The notes under the pieces are model-generated. The model saw nothing but the letters and a program-made list of their open reading frames with translations. It made no database searches and was not told where the DNA came from. The translations under genes were made by a program, and so were the position numbers. From Spartobacteria bacterium (GTDB lineage Bacteria; Verrucomicrobiota; Verrucomicrobiia; Chthoniobacterales; UBA6821), in NCBI GenBank assembly GCA_947466005.1, contig CANIBV010000037.1, forward strand, positions 1 through 13,025: a stretch of 13,025 bases of DNA. The letters run 5' to 3'. Below, piece by piece: positions 8,501 through 13,025 of this stretch. Numbering within the stretch: position 1 is the first letter of the stretch; each line of letters starts with the position of its first letter.

Positions 8501-8554
8501 AACCACCTGCGGAAGCAGGGGCTCTGGCTTGTTAAGAAAGGTGAGAGAAGACAT
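5543..8554 (-). CDS. AddB-like subunit with PD-(D/E)XK nuclease domain
   Basis: This is a 1003-residue partner of the downstream helicase-nuclease and presumably forms an AddAB heterodimer that resects broken DNA ends for RecA. The N-terminal part resembles an inactive helicase scaffold: VVLPTQEARRRL (37-48) matches the AddB strand after the first motif, but there is no Walker A sequence. LIVTGMNDGLVPE (530-542) is the conserved motif near the end of the helicase-like part. The nuclease domain begins LSASSIKEYLACPTRYYF (653-670) and has H696, D798 (GRIDRID), D816 and K818 (IDYK), and Q876 (LQLPIY). The C-terminal cysteine triad that binds a 4Fe-4S cluster in classical AddB is absent: after C664 only C772 and C936 occur. 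The tail is proline-rich. The first ATG follows a candidate promoter closely and has no Shine-Dalgarno. It overlaps addA by 4 bases. Confidence 0.87.
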   Translation of the reverse strand: MSSLTFLNKPEPLLPQVVSVLTSQWEGRLLDLSGTAVVLPTQEARRRLHEGLVRVAASRSSALLPPVWMLPMQLPEYGSRDIAPGPVEQLCWISVLRGRTQEELGGLFANRPMPEMDTTHSLELGNRIRSLRGELAQAGISLEEAMQRLACENGGFADPRWSTLLHLESLYLKELQKTAFHDRTLLQLTGIASPLPPLPTGSPVTTITRVIIAGVPDLPQAYEIIIPKLKARGIAVDLLVCDPDGRGTSWFDEYGRPSTRWAAAEIETQGGYSRTHLYASESEMAEAAVALANSSGGTFLTTAVGVTSPDVAYLIRETFRSADLSAFNPAGTPLDSMALGRLLGLVLAHLQEDDFCSALQLLRNRDIQVAISMEPEQLARLDEIQSGIIPSSLEDLMDRWEARLFINRGGSGYTERTEQADHSLLTTLRALQKLTALVARGKGPLPVLELLRSIYGPRNLNSIPGAAETAKTIVEWVQGVGSLADGLPSTEILSLIQLHLRSQICTGEKLSSSIELQGWLELLWEDAPHLIVTGMNDGLVPEVRPADPFLTEKIRELWQLPSNKTRLHRDCYQAACLVAARALMGRVDFLLSRRDSEGSFLKPSRLLLQCRDEELAGRVEDLFRELPQRTSKPWRSAWQLEAQGAGIRKPEHLSASSIKEYLACPTRYYFKKLAGLSKENFGVEELEGTVFGSLLHEALQEFGSDTVTRDLTDEAAIAHDLEHRWSRIFHARYGEDPDLALLYQLKAGTKRLREAARVQAALRAEGWEIVGCEFEFSGFRPKALDHARMPLPIVGRIDRIDRRRNEDGSYSWRIIDYKSSEDTETPLASHLKKVTKLPDRSAHQEYEFVGLKKTSKSKKKVEEEVQTSLHRWVDLQLPIYALVAKAVKEGDLSISRLPKVDGEVESAYFQIPADENDTGIAIFAEFEGWEASALKCLSGVSRSIQEGIFWPPRDPKYDDFDGLFFDHLIEENPILRTINPGPLLPSPLSPSSPLLDHERGVTA
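5554..5558 (-). promoter_or_regulatory. Shine-Dalgarno of addA, inside the addB 3' end
   Basis: On the minus strand AGGAG lies 7 bases before the addA ATG, within the last codons of addB. With the ATGA stop-start overlap this decides the addA start and suggests that ribosomes finishing addB reinitiate on addA. Confidence 0.8.
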
Positions 8555-8565
8555 CGGATGGGATG

Positions 8566-8594
8566 AGATTAGTAGAAGGACCTTAGCATATCAA
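8566..8594 (-). promoter_or_regulatory. Candidate promoter of the addBA operon
   Basis: On the minus strand TTGATA (8594-8589, five of six to the -35 consensus) is separated by 17 bases from TAATCT (8571-8566, three of six to the -10 consensus). Transcription would start only about 5-8 bases before the addB ATG at 8554, giving an almost leaderless mRNA, consistent with the absence of a Shine-Dalgarno. The -10 match is weak. Confidence 0.35.
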
Positions 8595-8598
8595 TGGA

Positions 8599-8611
8599 GA
8601 CACCAGGTGTC
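8599..8611. repeat. 13-bp palindrome upstream of the candidate addB -35 box
   Basis: GACACC-A-GGTGTC is a perfect dyad with a one-base centre. It ends 5 bases from the candidate -35 hexamer of addB, on the upstream side, where an activator or repressor could bind. It is short enough to occur by chance. Confidence 0.3.
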
Positions 8612-8701
8612 CTAGATAGTGTAGTCACGAGATATTGCCCTCTGGGCCAATCTACTTTGCAAACGACCGCCGTCCCGGAAGCTCTCCTTGCGGCCCAGTA
8701 A

Positions 8702-8937
8702 ACCATTGATATCCGTTATTACGAGCGACTGACTTTGGCTCAGTTGGCTTCGGACGCTGGATGCTCATGGCGGCCACTCTTCTGCGCGGAATAATGCTGG
8801 GCATTGGCGAAATCCGCCAACGTGTTGGCTTTGACGATCCGTACCACTTTTCCAAACTCTTCAAAACCTCCTTTGGCATGCCTCCTTCGTCCTTGCGCTT
8901 CATGGAGCGCGCTGGGGTAAAGGGGGATGCGGAGTGA
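8702..8937 (+). pseudogene. AraC-family regulator, C-terminal DNA-binding remnant
   Basis: Two pieces of the AraC/XylS double helix-turn-helix domain lie in different frames. The first (8702-8791) reads TIDIRYYERLTLAQLASDAG and on to FCAE before a stop, matching the first HTH. The second (in the frame ending at TGA 8935-8937) contains IGEIRQRVGFDDPYHFSKLF followed by KTSFGMPPSSLR, an excellent match to the second HTH and the family signature. The roughly 30 residues that normally link the two HTH units (the R-x-F...P...Y...R-L segment) are missing, so a frameshift and a deletion have destroyed the gene. The ligand-binding N-terminal region is not recognisable upstream, although 8640-8700 has a coding-like stretch ending in TAA that may be its tail. 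The intact gene probably regulated a sugar or other uptake locus now lost. It should be non-functional. Confidence 0.85.
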
Positions 8938-8986
8938 TAAGAAATAACTCCATATTTCAAGAGAAGCTCTCTAAACTTCTTTCCCC

Positions 8987-10552
8987 ATGAAAGAACCGGG
9001 TTCCGTTTCCATATATGATACCACGCTGCGTGACGGCACGCAGGGGGAGGGGATTTCCTTCAGTCTTCTGGACAAGATACGGATTGCGCAGAAGTTGGCC
9101 TCCTTCGGCATGGATTACATCGAAGGTGGCTGGCCCGGTTCCAATCCCAAGGATCTAGCCTTCTTTGCCGAGGCAAGGAAGCACGATTTCGGCAAGACCA
9201 AGCTTGCAGCCTTCGGCAGCACACGCCGTGCGGGGATTGCGGCCGCCGAGGATCCGCAGATTGCCCAGTTGCTGGAGGCCGGAACGCCGGTGGTCACCAT
9301 CTTCGGGAAAAGCTGGAAGCTCCAGGTGGAAAAGGTGCTCGGGGTCTCCCATGCCGAGAATCTGGAGATGATCCGCGATAGCGTGGCTTATCTGAAATCC
9401 CAAGGTAAGGAGGTCTTTTACGATGCCGAGCATTTCTTCGACGGTTACAAGGATGATGCCGAATTTGCCATGGCGACACTTTCCGCCGCCGCTGAGGCGG
9501 GAGCTGATGCCTTTGTTCTCTGTGATACCAAAGGAGGCACCATGCCCGATGAGATTGCCTCGATCACCGCTGTCGTGGAGGCGTGCTTCCCCGGCAAGGT
9601 CGGCATCCACACCCATAATGACTGCGGGATGGGGGCAGCCAATGCCCTTGCTGCGGTCGGTGCGGGAGCGATTCAGATCCAGGGGACGATGAACGGGTAC
9701 GGCGAACGCACCGGCAACTGCAACCTCACGACAGTCATCCCGTGCCTCCAACTCAAGTTGGGCATTCCCGTCGTTTCTGACCTCACCCGCCTGCGTGAGG
9801 TCTCGCTCTTCGTCGATGAGTTGGCCAATTGTCATCCTGATGTCCGCGCCCCATTCGTGGGTAGCACGGCGTTCGCCCACAAGGGAGGAATGCATGTCAA
9901 CGCGGTCGCCAAGACCTCCGAAGCCTACGAACACATCAAACCATCCGCCGTCGGCAATCATCAGAACATTCTCGTGTCCGAACTCTCCGGGCGCAGCAAC
10001 ATCCTTCTGAAAGCCGAGGAGCTGGGCCTCTCTCTCTCCAAGCAGGATCCTGCGGTCCTCCGTGTACTGGAGAAGATAAAGGCTTTGGAATCAGAGGGCT
10101 ACGAGTTCGAGGCGGCTGATGCCTCGCTTGAATTGCTCATCCGCAAGGAGCTAGGACTGCATGCTCCTCTCTTCGAGCTGCAGGGATATCACTGCAGTTT
10201 CCGCCGCGACTCTGCTGGATCCTCCACATCCTGCGAGGCAACTGTCACGATCCTCAATAACAAGCAATCACTCGTGACGACCGCAGAAGGAGACGGTCCC
10301 GTGAATGCCCTCGATGCCGCCCTCCGAAAGGCCTTGCTTCAGCTTCATCCCTGGATCGAGGGCATCAGCCTCTCCGATTACAAGGTCCGCATCGTCGACG
10401 GGGGCAGGGGGACTGCTGCCCGAACCCGCGTCCATATTGTCTCCAGCGATGGATCGGATTCCTGGGGCACAGTTGGCGTCTCCGACAACATTATCGAGGC
10501 GAGTTGGATGGCGCTGGTTGACTCCCTCGAGTTTCGCGCTTCCAAGCATTAA
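8987..10552 (+). CDS. (R)-citramalate synthase, long GSU1798-like type
   Basis: This 521-residue enzyme condenses acetyl-CoA with pyruvate to (R)-citramalate, the first step of the threonine-independent route to 2-oxobutyrate and isoleucine in the cytoplasm. It belongs to the DRE-TIM metallolyase family with isopropylmalate and homocitrate synthases. Visible motifs: IYDTTLRDGTQGEG (9-22, catalytic Arg15 and metal ligand Asp16), FVLCDTKGGTMP (176-187), HTHNDCGMGAAN (208-219, metal ligands H208 and H210), NGYGERTGNCNL (236-247). The C-terminal regulatory domain, about 400-517, contains LSDYKVRIVDGGRGTAA and WGTVGVSDNIIEASW, the hallmarks of the long citramalate synthase subfamily, and presumably mediates feedback inhibition. 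The catalytic core matches this subfamily better than LeuA, whose motif is LRDGEQ. The ATG sits directly before the conserved first strand; the upstream Shine-Dalgarno is weak. It appears monocistronic. Confidence 0.95.
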   Translation: MKEPGSVSIYDTTLRDGTQGEGISFSLLDKIRIAQKLASFGMDYIEGGWPGSNPKDLAFFAEARKHDFGKTKLAAFGSTRRAGIAAAEDPQIAQLLEAGTPVVTIFGKSWKLQVEKVLGVSHAENLEMIRDSVAYLKSQGKEVFYDAEHFFDGYKDDAEFAMATLSAAAEAGADAFVLCDTKGGTMPDEIASITAVVEACFPGKVGIHTHNDCGMGAANALAAVGAGAIQIQGTMNGYGERTGNCNLTTVIPCLQLKLGIPVVSDLTRLREVSLFVDELANCHPDVRAPFVGSTAFAHKGGMHVNAVAKTSEAYEHIKPSAVGNHQNILVSELSGRSNILLKAEELGLSLSKQDPAVLRVLEKIKALESEGYEFEAADASLELLIRKELGLHAPLFELQGYHCSFRRDSAGSSTSCEATVTILNNKQSLVTTAEGDGPVNALDAALRKALLQLHPWIEGISLSDYKVRIVDGGRGTAARTRVHIVSSDGSDSWGTVGVSDNIIEASWMALVDSLEFRASKH

Positions 10553-10777
10553 AGGATTTCGGCGCATTGAGGCGTCGTTGTTCGCTTGCCGTAGGTTCTG
10601 CTTCGGCTGCACTCACACTCCTTGCACTGTATCTGAACATCTTAACGCTGTCTGGAGAAGTTCTGTTCCCGCTGAATATTGTCTGGAGGAAGTTATGCTA
10701 AGAATGGTTTCAGACATAACGCCTTGTGAATCATCAATTCATCAGGCCCTTTAGCAACACCCCACCTGCTGATTTTC

Positions 10778-11569
10778 CTAATGGTCGGTGTAGCGGTTGA
10801 CCTTCCAGGTGCTCGGAGAGCGGGCCTTCTGAGAGGTGCTTCCCGAGTGATTGGAAGCAGATGAGGATGATTTGGCTGATTTTCCGTGAGTCGACTTCTT
10901 CGAGTTGCGCCAGAAGTGACCGAGTGACCAGGGGTGATCGGCGGTTGGGAGGAGGAAATTGGCTGATGGGGTGGGGACATTTCTGCCACCCCCGGCGAGT
11001 TGCCGTCTCGCCATGATGAATTCAGTCGGAAGCCAATAGCTTCTTAAGTCCCTTGTGCCGGCTGCATGGTTCACGCCGATGCTGAGATCCCTATGGATCT
11101 CGAAGTGCAGATGAGGCGGGTACATTCCGTGATTGGTGCCGATCGTTCCCACCTGCTGACCCTTGCTGATCTGCTGTCCCTCCCGCACAGAGATTCGATC
11201 GAGATGCGCGTAGAGGGAGTCGGCGAATTTCAACTGGCGATTCTCGATCCAGGAGTGTCGGATCACCACGACATTTCCCCACGCCACACGCACATCTCTG
11301 GCCAGTACGACAACGCCATTGCCGATTGCATAAACTGGGCGGCCAAGTCCCTTGTCGCTACCACCATCTGTGACCCAATCCTCTCCCAAGTGACCCCCCG
11401 CACGGAATCCGCGTGATTTGTAAAAGCCGGCTCCCTCGGGAGGCGCGACGGGAAGAGTAAAGCCGTCCGCGGTGCGGGAAATCAACTGGGCATGAGAGTT
11501 TTCCGAGAACACCACCAGAAGGAGGAGCAACATGGGAATCAATCTCATCAATGTCAGTGGTGCAGACAC
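10778..11569 (-). CDS. Secreted M23-family metallopeptidase (LytM domain)
   Basis: This is a 263-residue exported peptidoglycan peptidase. Residues 1-27 form a signal peptide (hydrophobic core MLLLLLVVF, then SENSHA with cleavage likely before Gln28). The M23 domain spans about residues 55-160: GGHLGEDW gives zinc ligands H60 and D64, YAHLD gives catalytic H122, and HLHFEIH gives H153 and zinc ligand H155. All LytM active-site residues are present, so it is probably an active endopeptidase cleaving cross-bridge or stem peptides in the envelope, not a degenerate EnvC/NlpD activator. The tail from about 225 is a low-complexity Ser/Lys/His linker and ends without a further domain. The start is GTG, chosen because GGAGGG lies 3 bases upstream; an in-frame ATG seven codons later has no ribosome site. 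It is divergent from carA. Confidence 0.92.
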   Translation of the reverse strand: MSAPLTLMRLIPMLLLLLVVFSENSHAQLISRTADGFTLPVAPPEGAGFYKSRGFRAGGHLGEDWVTDGGSDKGLGRPVYAIGNGVVVLARDVRVAWGNVVVIRHSWIENRQLKFADSLYAHLDRISVREGQQISKGQQVGTIGTNHGMYPPHLHFEIHRDLSIGVNHAAGTRDLRSYWLPTEFIMARRQLAGGGRNVPTPSANFLLPTADHPWSLGHFWRNSKKSTHGKSAKSSSSASNHSGSTSQKARSPSTWKVNRYTDH

Positions 11570-11572
11570 AAT

Positions 11573-11578
11573 CCCTCC
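11573..11578 (-). promoter_or_regulatory. Shine-Dalgarno supporting a GTG start of the M23 gene
   Basis: GGAGGG on the minus strand ends 3 bases before GTG at 11569-11567, slightly close but the only good purine-rich site nearby. It favours GTG over the downstream ATG. The signal peptide is intact with either start. Confidence 0.6.
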
Positions 11579-11637
11579 AGGGTAAGAAAGTCACTAAAGC
11601 GACGCAATAGCCACCTTTTGAAATGGAATGGTAATCT

Positions 11638-11656
11638 GGTTGCACCGATTGCAGCC
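11638..11656 (+). other. Small hairpin in the carA leader
   Basis: GGTTGCA and TGCAGCC can form a 7-bp RNA stem with one G-U pair around a 5-base loop, 38 bases before the carA ATG. No U-tract follows, so it is not a plain attenuator terminator. It may be a chance structure or part of leader control. Confidence 0.25.
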
Positions 11657-11693
11657 GCATGTTGAAGTAACCCGCGAATTTCTGACCCGATCC

Positions 11694-12830
11694 ATGTCGA
11701 ACTCTCCGATCACCACTCCAGCTCTCCTTGCTCTCGAAGATGGGCGTGTCTTTCTCGGCGTCTCCATCGGAGCTTCGGGCAACGCTATCGGTGAGATCTG
11801 CTTCAATACTTCCATGAGCGGCTATCAGGAGGTGCTGACCGATCCGTCGTACAGGGGGCAGATCGTCACCATGACCTACCCTCTGATTGGGAACTACGGA
11901 ACAAGTTCCGAAGACGCCGAGAGTGCTTGTCCCCAGCTTCGTGGATTTGTGATCGAGGAGCTCTCCCGCGTGGAGAGCAACTGGCGCTCGGCCGAAGATC
12001 TTCCCAGCTACCTGAAGAAGCATGGCATTCCCGCGATCGGGGGGATTGATACCCGTTCACTTGCTCGCCATCTCCGCACCCAAGGAGCCATGCGTGCCTG
12101 CATCTGCACTGATGGGAGTGACGCGGCAACCGCCATTGCCAGGGCCAAGTCTGCTCCCGGACTTGAGCAACTTGATCTTGTCGGGGAGGTCTCCACCAAG
12201 GAGCACTATGAGTGGGACCCTCAGGGCAAGGAGAGTGTGCAGTACGGGGAAAACTTGTTAAAGAAGGGCGGGAGTGAGCCACTCGTGGTTCTTTATGATT
12301 TCGGCGTGAAGCGCAACATCCTGCGTCTGCTCCGTTCCCACGGGGTGCGCATCATGGTGGTCCCTTCGGATACTTCGGCCGAGAAGGCTCTGGCCTTCAA
12401 TCCTGACGGCATCTTCCTCTCCAACGGTCCCGGCGATCCAGCGGTCCTTACTGCCGCCCATGAGACAGCCCGTCAGCTAGCGGAGGCCAAGCCTGTCTTT
12501 GGCATCTGTCTCGGCCATCAAATCCTTTCCCTCGCCTTCGGTGCCAGCACCTTCAAGCTCAAGTTCGGACATCGGGGAGCGAATCAGCCGGTGCAGGATT
12601 TACGCACCGGACGAGTTCTCATCACCTCCCAGAATCACGGATATGCCGTTAAGGAGGGGCTTCCCGGAGAGCTTGAGGTCACCCATCGCCATCTAAACGA
12701 TGGGACCGTGGCTGGAATCAGGCACCGCACCAAGAGGGTGAGTGCTGTTCAGTTCCATCCCGAGGCTTCGCCCGGCCCCCGTGACTCAGCCCCCTTCTTT
12801 GAGGAGTTTGTTCAAGCATTGAAGGCCTGA
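11694..12830 (+). CDS. carA: Carbamoyl-phosphate synthase small subunit
   Basis: This is the 378-residue glutamine amidotransferase subunit of carbamoyl-phosphate synthase. It hydrolyses glutamine and passes ammonia to CarB to make carbamoyl phosphate for arginine and pyrimidine synthesis. The N-terminal CarA domain begins ALLALEDGRVFLG and contains FNTSMSGYQEVLTDPSYRGQ (residues 37-56). The class I glutaminase domain has LSNGPGDP (242-249), the nucleophile in FGICLGHQ (Cys272), and VQFHPEASPG with His355 and Glu357 completing the catalytic triad. Length matches the family. The frame is open upstream to an ATG at 11628, but those 22 extra residues have no homology to CarA, so the ATG at 11694 is used. 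No clear Shine-Dalgarno precedes either. No carB start is visible in the remaining 195 bases. Confidence 0.97.
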   Translation: MSNSPITTPALLALEDGRVFLGVSIGASGNAIGEICFNTSMSGYQEVLTDPSYRGQIVTMTYPLIGNYGTSSEDAESACPQLRGFVIEELSRVESNWRSAEDLPSYLKKHGIPAIGGIDTRSLARHLRTQGAMRACICTDGSDAATAIARAKSAPGLEQLDLVGEVSTKEHYEWDPQGKESVQYGENLLKKGGSEPLVVLYDFGVKRNILRLLRSHGVRIMVVPSDTSAEKALAFNPDGIFLSNGPGDPAVLTAAHETARQLAEAKPVFGICLGHQILSLAFGASTFKLKFGHRGANQPVQDLRTGRVLITSQNHGYAVKEGLPGELEVTHRHLNDGTVAGIRHRTKRVSAVQFHPEASPGPRDSAPFFEEFVQALKA

Positions 12831-12932
12831 ACGTTTGGGGATGTCCTCGTGCAGAGGCTCAGAGATCGCAGAGGGACCGGCTTGGTGTTTCATCCGGAAG
12901 GGCAAGTAAAGGAAGTAGCGAAAGGTCTCTTA

Positions 12933-12957
12933 GGCTGTTTGACTATTAGAAACAGCC
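12933..12957. other. Perfect 8-bp hairpin downstream of carA
   Basis: GGCTGTTT (12933-12940) and AAACAGCC (12950-12957) are exact inverted repeats with a 9-base loop, about 100 bases after the carA stop. There is no T-tract directly next to the stem on either strand, so a standard rho-independent terminator is not supported. It could protect the 3' end of the carA mRNA. Confidence 0.35.
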
Positions 12958-13025
12958 GACAGCATTCCTGATGTATTGATCGAGGAGCTCAGTACACTTT
13001 TTTTAACCCTACGATTAGGGGCCGG

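Noticed and set aside
8652..8960. 102-residue minus-strand ORF
   Set aside because: It is the antisense of the AraC remnant, whose plus-strand translations match a known family.
10648..10693. Imperfect direct repeat TGTCTGGAG(G)AAGTT
   Set aside because: There are only two copies about 31 bases apart, without associated inverted repeats or a gene context. This can arise by chance.
11628..11693. Upstream in-frame ATG giving a 400-residue CarA
   Set aside because: The 22 additional residues do not fit the CarA N-terminus, which normally begins a few residues before the ALLALEDG segment.
11358..12023. 221-residue minus-strand ORF spanning the M23-carA junction
   Set aside because: It is antisense to carA, overlaps the M23 gene, and has no domain signal.
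12831..12974. Open frame continuing after the carA stop
   Set aside because: The frame stays open for about 47 codons, but the CarA protein is complete at its usual length, so readthrough is not needed.
1..13025. CRISPR array, tRNA, rRNA, insertion sequence or prophage genes
   Set aside because: No regularly spaced repeats, cloverleaf, rRNA-like sequence, intact transposase, integrase or terminal inverted repeats were seen by eye on either strand.

Overview
The window looks like chromosomal DNA of a moderately GC-rich Gram-negative bacterium. My best guess is the Verrucomicrobiota/PVC neighbourhood. The grounds are a glycine-rich RRM protein, an AddAB pair of the type without a Q-motif or iron-sulfur site, few Shine-Dalgarno sequences, and long-form citramalate synthase. 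This placement is an inference from gene style; there is no rRNA or tRNA to anchor it.

Layout: (1) 1-293 is an edge region with an ambiguous coding-like frame. (2) 294-662 (minus) is a small glycine-tailed RRM RNA-binding protein with a clear rho-independent terminator. (3) 663-980 is its upstream region, with several small palindromes. (4) 981-1401 (plus) holds two small genes: an uncertain 79-residue ORF and a 49-residue lysine-rich protein. (5) 1402-2372 has no intact gene I can support and may be decayed sequence. (6) 2373-8554 (minus) is a two-gene operon for an AddAB/RecBCD-type double-strand-break helicase-nuclease. addB comes first and addA second, and their ends overlap in ATGA. (7) 8555-8986 contains a candidate addB promoter and a broken AraC-family regulator. 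(8) 8987-10552 (plus) is citramalate synthase. (9) 10778-11569 (minus) is a secreted M23 peptidase. (10) 11694-12830 (plus) is the carbamoyl-phosphate synthase small subunit, divergent from the peptidase. The last 195 bases hold one hairpin and no gene I can support.

The genes serve housekeeping roles: RNA binding, recombinational repair, isoleucine precursor synthesis by the threonine-independent route, cell-wall hydrolysis, and arginine/pyrimidine precursor synthesis. I found no CRISPR array, intact mobile element, tRNA or rRNA, and no clear new system. The most informative points are the AddB-like subunit without a Walker A motif or the cysteine cluster of classical AddB, the AddA-like subunit that starts almost at its Walker A motif, and the AraC pseudogene split over two reading frames.
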